From Mycobacterium sp. IS-3022 (lineage in GTDB: Bacteria; Actinomycetota; Actinomycetes; Mycobacteriales; Mycobacteriaceae): DNA of 64,000 nucleotides. Location of the stretch: positions 1 to 64,000 of the forward strand of contig NZ_LQIN01000008.1 in NCBI RefSeq assembly GCF_001500065.1, given 5' to 3'. Made by a program: the position numbers and the translations under genes. Shown here piece by piece: positions 17,723 to 26,364 of this stretch (positions are counted from its first letter, which is position 1; every line of letters begins with the position of its first letter). Below the pieces are notes generated by a model, which was not told the DNA's origin, ran no database searches, and saw nothing but the letters and a program-made list of their open reading frames with translations.

Positions 17723-20700
17723 GTGAAGACTGCGCCGTCCGCATGCCAACGATGTGGCGCCCGGCCGCGCGAGCAAGCGCGGTTCTGTGATGCCTGCGGC
17801 GCGGCACTATCCGCACCAGACCGCCTGACCGAGTACAAGCAGGTGACGATTCTGTTCGCCGACGTGGTGAGGTCGATGGACATCGCCGAAGCGCTCGGTG
17901 CCGAACGCTTACGCGAGCTGATGACCGATCTCGTCCAGCGGTCCGGCGTGGTGGTCCAGCGGTACGGCGGAACGATGAACCAGTTCACCGGCGATGGATT
18001 CATGGCGCTGTTCGGCGCGCCCCTCGCGATGGAGGATCACGCGCTGCGTGCCTGTCTTGCCGCGTTGGACGTCCAGGTTCAGGCCCACGCACTGGCGGCC
18101 GAGGTCTACCCGCGCGACGGTATCGCCCTGCAGCTGCGGATCGGCCTGAACTCGGGTGAGGTGGTCGTCGGCGAGATCGACTCGGGACCGATGAAATACA
18201 CGGTGTCCGGTCAGCAGGTCGGCATGGCACAGCGGATGGAGTCCGTCGCCGAGCCCGGTGGCGTGATGCTCAGCGAGTCGACTGCCCGACTTGTCGACGA
18301 CCAGACGGCCCTGGGTGAGCCGCGGTCGGTCCGCATCAAAGGCGCCGCCGACCCGGTGACAGCGCGGCCGCTGCTGGCCGTCGACACCCAACACCACAGG
18401 GCCGCGAAGAGTGAGTCTCGTCTGGTCGGGCGTGATCGCGAAATGGCGGCGGTTCGAGAGGCGTTGCACGCCACCATGGGTGGCAGCGGGGGAGTCGTCG
18501 CGGTCGTCGGCCCACCGGGCATCGGCAAGAGCCGATTGATCCGGGAGTCAACGGCCATCGCGAAATCCTCGGGCGCGCAGGTCTTTTACACCTACTGCGA
18601 ATCGCATACCCGCGACATCTCCTTCCATGTCATCGCGCGGACTCTGCGCGCCGCGATGGGCATCACCGGCCTGCCGTCCGACCAGGCGCGGGCCCAACTG
18701 CGCAGCCGGCTCGCGGAACACGACGAGCGGGACATCTGGCTGCTCGACGACCTGCTCGGTATCCGGGACCCCGACGCAGCGTTGTTCGAAGTCAGTCCGG
18801 ATGCCCGTCGCCGCCGTATCGTCGAAATTCTCAACACGGGCGCGGTCGCCCGGCGGGTACCCGCGGTGTACGTCGTCGAAGACGTGCACTGGATCGACGC
18901 CGTCAGCGAGGGTTTGCTTGCCGAGTTGGCTGCCGCATTGCCCCGAACGCGGTCGTCGATGTTGGTGACCTACCGTCCGGAGTACCGGGGCGCCTTGGCG
19001 ACGGTCGCGAATGTCCGAACCATAACGCTTGTTCCGCTTGATGATTCGCACAGCTCAGAGTTGACCGCCGAACTTCTCGGCCGCGATCCCTCGGTCCACG
19101 CCCTTGCCGGCTTGGTCACCGACCGAGCCGCCGGGGTCCCGTTCTTTGCCGAGGAAATCGTCCGGGACCTCGCCGAGCGCGGCGTGCTGCGTGGCGCCAG
19201 CGGCGCGTATAGGTGCGTGACAGCGGTCGACGGCATCCACGTGCCCGCGACGTTGCAGGCCGCCATCGGTTCGCGTATCGACCGGCTCGACGAGCAGGCG
19301 AAGCGGACCCTGCACGCGGCGGCCGTGATCGGTTCGCGGTTCAGTGCGGACCTGCTCGGAAAGCTGACGCCGGCAACCGCATTGGCGGAACTGGTCGACG
19401 GCGAACTGATCGTCGCGCTCTCGGCGGGGCCGCCCGCCGAATACGCCTTTCGCCATCCGCTGATCCAGCAGGTCGCGTACCAGTCGCAGCTGCGTTCTGA
19501 GCGCGAGAAGCTGCACCGCAGGCTGGCGACGGTGATCGACCCGGTCGACGAGAACGCCGCGTTGATCGCCACGCAGTGGGAGGCCGCGGGTGACTTCCGC
19601 GAAGCGTTCCAGTGGCATATGCGGGCCGGATCATGGTTCAACTATCGCGATCACGGGGCTGCGCTGACGAGTTGGCAACGCGCCCGTGCCGTCGCCGACC
19701 GCTTGCCAGACGACGATCCGGCGCGGCTGTCGATGCGGATTGCGCCCCGAACGTTGATCTGCGCAACCACTTTTCGTGTCGGCGGTGGTCCGGCGGACAC
19801 TGGGTTCGAGGAATTGCAGCAGCTCACCGGGGAAGCCGGTGACAAGACCTCGCTCGCGATCGGCATGGCCGGTCACCTCACGACTCTTGCGTTCATGTCG
19901 CATCATCGCGAAGCGTCACAGATGGCCTCGGAATTCGTCACGTTGCTCGAGTCGATCGGTGACGACGCGATGACAGTGGGGCTGCTTCCGGCGGCGGCGC
20001 AGGTGAAATACGAGTCCGGCGAGCTTTCCGAGTGTCTCCGATTTGCCGAGCGGGTGATCGAGTTGGCCGGTGGTGACGAGAAGTTGGGCAACGTCATCAT
20101 CGCGAGCCCGCTTGGGTGGGCCTACGCCTTGCGGGGTACCGCGAAGATGTGCCTTGGCCGGAAGGGCTGGCTCGCCGACCTCGACGGTGCGCTCGACATC
20201 GCCATGCGGTTCGACATCGGAACCGTGTGCAACGCCGCACTGTACAAACACGTGTTGGCGTTTCAATGCGAAGCCGTCCTCCCTGATCCGACGGATGTGG
20301 CCCGTACGGCGGACTGGCTAGAGGCCGCCGACACGTCCGATGACACGACTGCCATCACGTTCGTGAGGTTCATTCGCGGCATCACGCTGATCCACGCCGC
20401 GCCGCAGTGTCGCGAGGATGGCGTAAAGCTGTTGGTCGAGGCGTACGACCGCCTGGCGAAACTGTCGAGTGCGCTGCGGCGCTTCGCCGACAACGAGATT
20501 GCGGCTCACCGCGCCCGCACTGGTGATCTCGATGGTGCAATCGCGTTGGCGCAGTCCACCCTCGACGAACAGTTCCGAACGGGTGAAATGATTTCGCGTG
20601 GCGCAGCGACGACCGTTTTGGTCGAAGCGCTGCTACGACGCGGGACGGCATCCGACCTCGCCGCCGCCCAGCAGGCGATTGACAGACTGGCGGCGGTACC

Positions 20701-20938
20701 GACGGATCCCGGCTACGTCCTGCATGAACTGCCCATACTGCGTCTGAACTCACTGACCGCGCAGGCTCGCGGCGACGAGCCGGCCCACCGACAGTTCCTG
20801 GCGCGATATCGCATGAGAGCCCAAGAAGCGGAATTCGAAGGTTGTGTCACCCGGTGTAGGAATTCAGTGAATGTGTCGGAAGATGACCGCTGTGACTTCG
20901 GCGTTCTCAATAACGTGTCGGTCTGCGATTCTCATTAA
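17723..20938 (+). CDS. Cyclase-domain / AAA-ATPase / TPR signalling protein, 3' end altered by transposon
   Basis: A 1071-residue paralogue of the protein at 5068-8259. Domains are a zinc ribbon (CQRCG...CDACG), a class III cyclase homology domain (FADVVRS, FTGDGFMALFG, VGMAQRM with Gly replacing the usual Asn), an AAA ATPase (Walker A VGPPGIGKSRLIRES, Walker B VYVVEDVHWID) and TPR-like helices. The GTG at 17723 has GGAGAG upstream; the frame opens earlier, at 17663. The Tn7-like element starts at 20855, so the last 27 residues (from CRNSVNV) are encoded by the transposon's left end. The original 17-codon tail lies at 42189-42242. The body is intact, so the protein is probably still made. Confidence 0.87.
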   Translation: MKTAPSACQRCGARPREQARFCDACGAALSAPDRLTEYKQVTILFADVVRSMDIAEALGAERLRELMTDLVQRSGVVVQRYGGTMNQFTGDGFMALFGAPLAMEDHALRACLAALDVQVQAHALAAEVYPRDGIALQLRIGLNSGEVVVGEIDSGPMKYTVSGQQVGMAQRMESVAEPGGVMLSESTARLVDDQTALGEPRSVRIKGAADPVTARPLLAVDTQHHRAAKSESRLVGRDREMAAVREALHATMGGSGGVVAVVGPPGIGKSRLIRESTAIAKSSGAQVFYTYCESHTRDISFHVIARTLRAAMGITGLPSDQARAQLRSRLAEHDERDIWLLDDLLGIRDPDAALFEVSPDARRRRIVEILNTGAVARRVPAVYVVEDVHWIDAVSEGLLAELAAALPRTRSSMLVTYRPEYRGALATVANVRTITLVPLDDSHSSELTAELLGRDPSVHALAGLVTDRAAGVPFFAEEIVRDLAERGVLRGASGAYRCVTAVDGIHVPATLQAAIGSRIDRLDEQAKRTLHAAAVIGSRFSADLLGKLTPATALAELVDGELIVALSAGPPAEYAFRHPLIQQVAYQSQLRSEREKLHRRLATVIDPVDENAALIATQWEAAGDFREAFQWHMRAGSWFNYRDHGAALTSWQRARAVADRLPDDDPARLSMRIAPRTLICATTFRVGGGPADTGFEELQQLTGEAGDKTSLAIGMAGHLTTLAFMSHHREASQMASEFVTLLESIGDDAMTVGLLPAAAQVKYESGELSECLRFAERVIELAGGDEKLGNVIIASPLGWAYALRGTAKMCLGRKGWLADLDGALDIAMRFDIGTVCNAALYKHVLAFQCEAVLPDPTDVARTADWLEAADTSDDTTAITFVRFIRGITLIHAAPQCREDGVKLLVEAYDRLAKLSSALRRFADNEIAAHRARTGDLDGAIALAQSTLDEQFRTGEMISRGAATTVLVEALLRRGTASDLAAAQQAIDRLAAVPTDPGYVLHELPILRLNSLTAQARGDEPAHRQFLARYRMRAQEAEFEGCVTRCRNSVNVSEDDRCDFGVLNNVSVCDSH
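20850..20854. repeat. 5-bp target-site duplication, left copy (CCCGG)
   Basis: CCCGG immediately precedes the left terminus TGTAGGAA. The same five bases follow the right terminus at 42184-42188. A 5-bp duplication is the hallmark of Tn7-family insertion. Confidence 0.92.
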
Positions 20939-20946
20939 GCTGTCGG
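20855..20946 (+). repeat. Transposon left end with four putative TnsB sites
   Basis: TGTAGG at 20855 is followed by TGTCGG at 20874, 20916 and 20941 (offsets 0, 19, 61, 86). Tn7 left ends also carry a few widely spaced TnsB sites. The first part of this end is translated as the new C-terminus of the cyclase gene. A diverged copy with the same spacing lies at 22084. Confidence 0.8.
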
Positions 20947-21246
20947 ATTCCTCGGCGAGCCGCCAATTGCGACGGGCTCTGCCTGGTACCAGGAACTGAC
21001 GTCAGGGGACGACGCTCCGATTCCGTGATCGCGGGCCAGTGTGGAGCCAGGTGTCCGAGACAGACATTTGAGACACGATGAATGGCGAAACCTCAGACGA
21101 GCTACCTACGAGCCCGTTGTCTCGTTCACCGCCGACGGTGACCTGCCCGTCGGGGCCTGGCCCTGGGTGACGATTTCGGTAAAGCGGCAGACGCTCTCGT
21201 CGCGTCACCTACCATTCCTGGGGGATCTTGATCGGGGGGCGGGCCG
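20947..21246. other. Gap between left end and hydrolase gene
   Basis: About 300 bp with no convincing gene. Short open frames exist but lack start-site or composition support. It contains a weak inverted repeat with 5-bp arms, GTGTC (21051-21055) and GACAC (21072-21076), around a purine-rich centre. This could be an operator upstream of the hydrolase, or a worn insertion-sequence remnant. No promoter could be assigned with confidence. Confidence 0.4.
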
Positions 21247-22029
21247 GTGCTCGAAGTAATCGACAAGGGGGCTGCCACCGAAACACACCCTGTACCGCTG
21301 CTTTTCGTCCACGGCGCTTCTGTCGCTGCGTGGTGCTGGGATGAGCATTTTCTGGACTTCTTCGCCAGTAGGTGCTACCGCGCGGCGGCACTGAGCCTTC
21401 GCGGCCACGGTGGCAGCACCTTGTCCAAGCCCCTCAATTCTTGTTCTCTTGCCGACTACGTCGATGACGTAAACGCTGTTGTCGCCAACCTAGGTTTGCC
21501 CCCAGTGCTCATCGGTCACTCCCTAGGCTGCTGGGTCGTACTTAATTGCCTTGTGACGCAAGGTGCCCCAGCGGGGATTCTCATGGCGCCCGGCACACCG
21601 CAGGGATTACGGCGATGGGCATTCCGATCGATCCGCCGTCACCCTTGGACCTTTTTACGCGCCAACACCTTCGGCAACCCAGCCGATCTGGTTAACACGC
21701 CGACATTGGCCCGTGAATTCTGCTTCACAGCGAGCACTCCAGACCCCATAGTCAGGTCCTGCATGGCCCGTTTAGAGCCTGAGAGCACACTCGCTGCACG
21801 AGAAACGGTGAACCGACTTCCCGACGCTGGCCTCGTGAAATCACCGATGCTTGTCCTCGGAGCAGCGGATGACGGCATGCGAGTCGACGGAGATGCGCTT
21901 GCCGTGGCACAGATCTACCAAACAGACTTGGAGATCTTTCCCGACATGGGGCACGTCATGATGCTTGAGCCAGGATGGCAAGCAGTCGCCGAAAGGATCG
22001 ACAGCTGGCTCGGGGGCCAGGGATTTTAG
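21247..22029 (+). CDS. Alpha/beta hydrolase
   Basis: A 260-residue alpha/beta hydrolase from a GTG start. It shows the oxyanion strand LLFVHGASVAAWCWD (about residues 18-32), the nucleophile elbow GHSLG (Ser about 92), the acid in VLGAADDGMRVDG and the His in DMGHVMML (about 240). No signal peptide or membrane helix is visible. Substrate unknown. It is the first cargo gene, between the outer left end (20855) and the inner left-end copy (22084), so it may have arrived in a different event from the rest. A direct role in defence is not established. Confidence 0.82.
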   Translation: MLEVIDKGAATETHPVPLLFVHGASVAAWCWDEHFLDFFASRCYRAAALSLRGHGGSTLSKPLNSCSLADYVDDVNAVVANLGLPPVLIGHSLGCWVVLNCLVTQGAPAGILMAPGTPQGLRRWAFRSIRRHPWTFLRANTFGNPADLVNTPTLAREFCFTASTPDPIVRSCMARLEPESTLAARETVNRLPDAGLVKSPMLVLGAADDGMRVDGDALAVAQIYQTDLEIFPDMGHVMMLEPGWQAVAERIDSWLGGQGF

Positions 22030-22083
22030 GAGAATCGATTCCAGCGACTCTGACACGGATTTCGCAGCAGCTGCAGCAGCAAA

Positions 22084-22174
22084 TGTAGGAATTCGCCGAA
22101 CCTGACACCGCAGCAGTCCATCGACCGGGGTTTCCGAGCGCTATGTCACCGCGAGATTCTCACTAGCGTGTCCA
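22084..22174 (+). repeat. Second, internal transposon left end
   Basis: TGTAGGAATTC at 22084-22094 repeats the outer left terminus exactly over 11 bp, in the same orientation. Degenerate copies of the inner motif follow at 22103 (TGACAC), 22144 (TGTCAC) and 22169 (TGTCCA), offsets 19, 60 and 85, against 19, 61 and 86 in the outer end. A shared GATTCTCA lies at offset 71 (outer 72). The preceding five bases are GCAAA, which do not match the right-end flank, so this end is not paired with the present right end. Confidence 0.75.
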
Positions 22175-22198
22175 GTCGCAAGCAACGCGGTGACGAGG

Positions 22199-22375
22199 TC
22201 AGTGGGTCAACGGATTCAGGGTGCCGTTGGCGATACCCCTTGCTGTCTCGTATGCCCGCTGAACACCGGCGTCGAGTCGTGCGAGCGTGCGCTTGTCAAT
22301 GTCGGTTAGGTCATCCACTGAATTCCGGAGACCCGCGCGATCCTCGGGGGTCAATCCCGAAAACGACGATGTCAT
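22199..22375 (-). CDS. 58-aa protein coupled to the dCTP deaminase
   Basis: A 58-codon ORF, protein starting MTSSFSGLTPEDRAGLRNSV and ending GTLNPLTH. Its ATG overlaps the deaminase stop (ATGA), so it is probably translated by re-initiation. It is acidic and helical in character (DDLTDIDKRTLARLDAGVQR), with no signal peptide or Cys cluster. I do not recognise the family. Its position as a coupled second gene of a toxic defence enzyme suggests a regulator, immunity protein or accessory factor, which is inference only. Confidence 0.6.
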   Translation of the reverse strand: MTSSFSGLTPEDRAGLRNSVDDLTDIDKRTLARLDAGVQRAYETARGIANGTLNPLTH

Positions 22376-23847
22376 GCTCTGTACTCCTCTTTTAGGCCGT
22401 TTACTACTTGGCGTTCTCTCGCAGCTCGGTCTTCATCCTCCCTCACCAGTCCGACAAGCGGCTCCGCGACGCTCCGGTCGTGCTTCGGAAATTGCGCAAG
22501 TTCATCGGCCTCGGGCACAGGGCGGTCGCCAAAAATTTGCATGTAGCGGCGCGGCGCCACGCCGGCGAACGGAACCAGCTTGTCCTCCGCGCCTTGGGAG
22601 AACATCTCCACCGCACGGCTTTTCGGATAGGGCTCGATGTACTCGACGTGATCCAGACGCACCGACAGAGCGTGCTTGTAGCACAGATGGCACGGATATG
22701 TGGTGACGTATAGAGTTCCACCCCTCGGGGAAACCCCGCGCACTGTCGCGTCGTCTATCGCTTTCGCCTCGGCATGCACGGCGCGCTGGTACTCGATCAC
22801 GCTCATCAACTCACCTTTGTCGAGCGCCGCGGCGGCCTGGGCCACCCCGTCGTCATCGGTATCGAGGCCGTCGGCAAGCATCCCGGCATCCTTCAGCCGT
22901 CGCAGGGTGTCGCGCAGATTCTCTTTCTTGAACTGCTCGCTCGTATCTACGCCCTCGAGAACGTCTGGGATTTGACCATGCGGCACGTCGTTGTACCCGG
23001 TGGCCACGACCGCGTCATCGACAACGATCGCAGCGCCGACTTTGCGGCTCGCAGCCAGTGACCGGGCGCTGCTGGCCAACGCCACATACATCGCATACTC
23101 GCCGATCGTGGGCGCTTCCGGCCTGCCGAACAGCAGGTCGACCACCCGGTCGATGTCGGCGCGGTCATTGTTGCGGATAAAGAAGTCGGCCTGCGGGTAG
23201 GTGCGGTTGACGTTCTGACCGAGCCGCTCCTGCTCGTCGGCATCGATGTCGATCAACTCCTCGACGATGGCCTGCTTGCCGGCGTCATCAGCGGCGGAAA
23301 GATTCAGCTGCATGAGGCTCCGTGTGCGCTCGGCGACGCTGCCCTGACTGCCGATGAGGATGAACTGGCCTCCATACACCCATCGCAGCAGCTGAACCTC
23401 CTCTCGCCGCTTGAGGGACTGCAAAATGTATGCCGTGCGCGGCCTCCCGCCGGTGATCTCGGCGAACGGCCGGGTGTCGCCGTCCTGCCGGAAAAGTTCA
23501 ATCCGTCGCGTCCGGATGGCGTTGACAGCCAATCGCGCTACTGCAGCGGGATCCTCGTTGTTGTTCTTGCAGAACTGGTTACCGGCGGCGATGAGCCGAA
23601 GGATCCGCCGATCCTCGGCCTCACTGATCGGCGCAGGTCCAGCGGTAGGTAGAAGGTCTGACAGCTTGATCGGGACAATTCGGTAATCACAGCGCGAAAG
23701 GGAACCCTGGATCTCTCTGGTTAGGTCGGTGGTGCTCGTGCCCACCGGCGCCACGAGTCCGATTATCAACTCCGGGCCATCTGCAGCCACCGCCGCAGCG
23801 TAATTCAGCGAGCACCGCTGATCGGCCATTTTCCACGCGCATACCAT
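22372..23847 (-). CDS. Anti-phage dCTP deaminase (AvcD-like)
   Basis: A 491-residue two-domain protein. The N-terminal half is a P-loop kinase-like domain starting at ELIIGLVAPVGTSTTD; the usual Walker A Lys is absent. The C-terminal half is a zinc deoxycytidylate deaminase with HAEAKAI (His/Glu, about residue 359) and PCHLC (zinc Cys pair, about 385). This architecture is that of the anti-phage dCTP deaminase / AvcD family, which depletes dCTP during phage infection. It is divergent from the Wadjet operon, and a 58-aa ORF overlaps its end. A second ATG at 23829 is an equally possible start. A hairpin-rich region lies upstream. Confidence 0.88.
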   Translation of the reverse strand: MVCAWKMADQRCSLNYAAAVAADGPELIIGLVAPVGTSTTDLTREIQGSLSRCDYRIVPIKLSDLLPTAGPAPISEAEDRRILRLIAAGNQFCKNNNEDPAAVARLAVNAIRTRRIELFRQDGDTRPFAEITGGRPRTAYILQSLKRREEVQLLRWVYGGQFILIGSQGSVAERTRSLMQLNLSAADDAGKQAIVEELIDIDADEQERLGQNVNRTYPQADFFIRNNDRADIDRVVDLLFGRPEAPTIGEYAMYVALASSARSLAASRKVGAAIVVDDAVVATGYNDVPHGQIPDVLEGVDTSEQFKKENLRDTLRRLKDAGMLADGLDTDDDGVAQAAAALDKGELMSVIEYQRAVHAEAKAIDDATVRGVSPRGGTLYVTTYPCHLCYKHALSVRLDHVEYIEPYPKSRAVEMFSQGAEDKLVPFAGVAPRRYMQIFGDRPVPEADELAQFPKHDRSVAEPLVGLVREDEDRAARERQVVNGLKEEYRA

Positions 23848-23883
23848 CGATTGGTCGCCGCCGGGACGGTGGGAGCTGGCTCA

Positions 23884-24040
23884 CTAACGTGCCGGAATCC
23901 CCTGTCCGTTAGCTCTCTGAGCCGGCCCAACAAGCGAACGGCCTGCTGGCCAGGCCGAAGATCGGCACGAACCGATCGGCGCCGCGTCGCATCCTGCCGC
24001 CTGACGCGGACTGAAAGAAGGCCCGGCAGCGATTTGCTGC
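23884..24040. ncRNA. Candidate structured RNA between deaminase and jetA
   Basis: Five successive perfect inverted repeats fill this gap: CTAACG/CGTTAG (23884-23912), CGGCCTG/CAGGCCG (23939-23957), GATCGG/CCGATC (23960-23977), CCGCGTC/GACGCGG (23982-24009) and GCAGC/GCTGC (24026-24040). Known AvcD systems use a structured small RNA (AvcI) encoded beside avcD as the antitoxin, so this is a reasonable candidate. Strand and boundaries cannot be fixed, and no sequence match to AvcI is claimed. The region must also hold the divergent promoters. Confidence 0.45.
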
Positions 24041-24139
24041 GGCGTTGTTAGCTGTAAATCTCCGAAGCCGCGCCGATGTGTCGGTGCGTCGTTCTACTCT
24101 TCTCGCGACGATAAGGTCAGGCGATCGGGATGTAGCGGC

Positions 24140-25648
24140 ATGGCAGAGATCAACGCCAGGTATGCGGAAACGCGGGCCGCTTTCCAGCGGCACACGTTGC
24201 GGTTGCTGAATCAGCAGCGCGCGCCGTTGGTGACTGCGATCTTGCAGGAGCTATTTCCGGCCGAACGGCAGCGGATCCGTGCGGATGAGTTCTACGCCGA
24301 GGTGAACGCACTGCTGGATCAGCTGGTGCATGAGAATGTCGACTTGCCGGCGGAGCGGGGTCGCGCTTTGTGTCAACGCTGGATGAATGATCGGTGGCTG
24401 CTTCATAGAGACACACCTGACGGGGAGCAGGTTTACGAGCTCACCGCCGAAGGTGGGGAGGCGCTGGCCTATGTGCAGCGCGTCGGGGGCCGCAGGATCG
24501 TGTCTGAGTCGCGCATTCGGTCGATCATGGATAAGGCGCAGCATGCGGCGTTGCGCGCGTCGGGGGACCGCGACCAACGGGTGGCGATTCTGAATGCCGA
24601 GATTGACCGGCTCGTTGCGGAGCGGGACCGCCTTGCCGCTGGCGCGCCAATAGATGTCGCATCTGACGAGCAGATGTTCGAGCTGTTCATGTCGCTCATG
24701 GACGACCTCGAGAATCTTCCGTCCGACTTCAAGCGCGTCGAGCAGACCGTGACTGAGATGCGTCGGCAGCTGCTGCAGGAGTTCCGCGCAGATGAACGCC
24801 CGAAGGGTGAGGTGCTAAAGAGCTATCTCGATCGATCCGACAACCTCCTCCAAGAGGGTCTTGGCGGGCGGGCATTCCTTGGGGCGCTCGAGGTGTTGAT
24901 GAACGACGAGCTGTTGGCGACGTTCAGGCGTGACGTCGACACGATCCTGTCGCACAGCTTTGCCGACGGCCTTATTGGACCAAAGGACCGCGAACCGGTC
25001 GAGGGGACGGCAGCGCTGCTGGAAGACGGAGTTCAATCGGTGCTGTCCGCCCAGCGACAGGTCTCGGCAACACTGCGAGCACACCTGGTGCGGCACGACA
25101 GTCTTCGGGCTCGTGAACTGACCCAGGTGCTCAAAGACCTTGATCGACTACTCGCCGATAAGAAAGCTGGGGCGAAACCGCGGACACGGGTGCCAATCGC
25201 GTTCCTGCCGCCGACCATTGATGTTGAGCGGCTCCGCACAAGGCTCTACGACCCGGCCGACAACGCCGCACCCCCTCCGCTTGAAGACGTGTCTCACCTA
25301 GCCGCGGCGGGACTGACTACCGCCGATGTGCAGGGACAGGGCGGACCCGACTACGACCGGATTCGATCTGTGCTGATCGCCAGCCTCAAGCAGGACCGCC
25401 ACACCACCGGTGCGCAAGTGTTTAACGGCTTCCCAGATAGCGCGCGTCGTCCGGTTGACTTACTGGGGCTATTCCACATGTCAGCGCTAACCACCGCGAT
25501 TGAACGATCCAGCAGCCTCGTGGGTACCGACGACTACCACACCGTTCGCCCAGACGGCAATGCTCGAACATTCAAGGCACCGCGGCTCACCTACACCGAC
25601 GACGACCGTGCGGCGCTAATCGCAGATATGGATGGGGCCCGACCGTGA
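24140..25648 (+). CDS. jetA: Wadjet type I protein JetA (DUF3375, kleisin-like)
   Basis: A 502-residue DUF3375 protein, first gene of a four-gene Wadjet operon. The N-terminus (AETRAAFQRHTLRLLNQQRAP...) and an early winged-helix-like region (about 45-120) are followed by a charged helical middle and a C-terminal segment PVDLLGLFHMSALTTAIE. JetA is the MksF-like kleisin that bridges the SMC heads of JetC. The complex restricts circular plasmids by loop extrusion and cleavage. It corresponds to EptA of the M. smegmatis EptABCD plasmid-restriction system. The end overlaps jetB by 4 bp. Confidence 0.93.
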   Translation: MAEINARYAETRAAFQRHTLRLLNQQRAPLVTAILQELFPAERQRIRADEFYAEVNALLDQLVHENVDLPAERGRALCQRWMNDRWLLHRDTPDGEQVYELTAEGGEALAYVQRVGGRRIVSESRIRSIMDKAQHAALRASGDRDQRVAILNAEIDRLVAERDRLAAGAPIDVASDEQMFELFMSLMDDLENLPSDFKRVEQTVTEMRRQLLQEFRADERPKGEVLKSYLDRSDNLLQEGLGGRAFLGALEVLMNDELLATFRRDVDTILSHSFADGLIGPKDREPVEGTAALLEDGVQSVLSAQRQVSATLRAHLVRHDSLRARELTQVLKDLDRLLADKKAGAKPRTRVPIAFLPPTIDVERLRTRLYDPADNAAPPPLEDVSHLAAAGLTTADVQGQGGPDYDRIRSVLIASLKQDRHTTGAQVFNGFPDSARRPVDLLGLFHMSALTTAIERSSSLVGTDDYHTVRPDGNARTFKAPRLTYTDDDRAALIADMDGARP

Positions 25649-26364
25649 GCGACAGCCAGGAATGGGGCGACGAGCGGGCTGACGAGCACGCCGCTGACGA
25701 TATCGGCCAAGAGCGCGGTTTCGACACCATGCTTTTCGACGGGGACCAGGGAACCCTGCCACTGCCGGCGCGCAAGGCGCTGGTGGCGGTCGTGAAGAAT
25801 AGCTACGTCTCGGCTGAGCAGGAGCCGAACACGTGGGCGGTGTTGTTGGCGCATCGTGTCGATATCGAATCCCGTCTGAACGACATGTTTCTCGTCTTGA
25901 TCGTGGACAAGAACGCAGGCATCGCATACAAGCAGCAAGCGCCCGGTGATCGGTTCACCACTCTGCTGCCTCGGGACACCTCGTACAGCTTGGATGAAAC
26001 GATCCTGCTCCGGAACTTGCGGGAGATCTACAGCAATGAACGCGGTTTGAGCGGCGAATCGGTGTTCGTCTATCGAGACGACATGATCGCTCGTATTCTT
26101 GCCGACGCGCCCCAAACGCAAACCGATCTGGTCAGGGCAAGGCGTAGCGCGGAGAACGCGTTCGAGAACGTCCGCACTTCGCGAATCCTGCTGAAGACCA
26201 ATGACCCTGAGCGTTGGCAAATCTCTCCCGTTATTGAACCGTTGCTACCGGTTGAGAAGCTGCGCGACCTGCAGGAGTGGCTCAGAACCTCAGCCGCCGA
26301 CGAGCCCGCCGAGCCCAACATTGAGACGGTCAATGACAACACCACCGCGCTAGAGACATCATGA
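25645..26364 (+). CDS. jetB: Wadjet type I protein JetB (DUF4194, KITE subunit)
   Basis: A 239-residue DUF4194 protein with the expected tandem winged-helix (MksE/KITE) content. The core includes LLAHRVDIESRLNDMFLVLI and LNERGLSG-like ERGLSGESVFVYRDDM. The acidic N-terminus (DEHAADDIGQERG) is a variable extension. JetB binds the JetA kleisin and helps DNA capture. The GTG start overlaps the jetA stop (GTGA), and the end overlaps jetC, showing tight translational coupling. Confidence 0.92.
   Translation: MSDSQEWGDERADEHAADDIGQERGFDTMLFDGDQGTLPLPARKALVAVVKNSYVSAEQEPNTWAVLLAHRVDIESRLNDMFLVLIVDKNAGIAYKQQAPGDRFTTLLPRDTSYSLDETILLRNLREIYSNERGLSGESVFVYRDDMIARILADAPQTQTDLVRARRSAENAFENVRTSRILLKTNDPERWQISPVIEPLLPVEKLRDLQEWLRTSAADEPAEPNIETVNDNTTALETS

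Noticed and set aside
21051..21076. GTGTC...GACAC inverted repeat as an insertion-sequence end
   Set aside because: Arms of only 5 bp and no transposase or partner end nearby. It is left as an unexplained weak palindrome.
21041..21259. A 72-codon plus-strand ORF before the hydrolase
   Set aside because: No ribosome site, poor composition, and it overlaps the hydrolase start in another frame.
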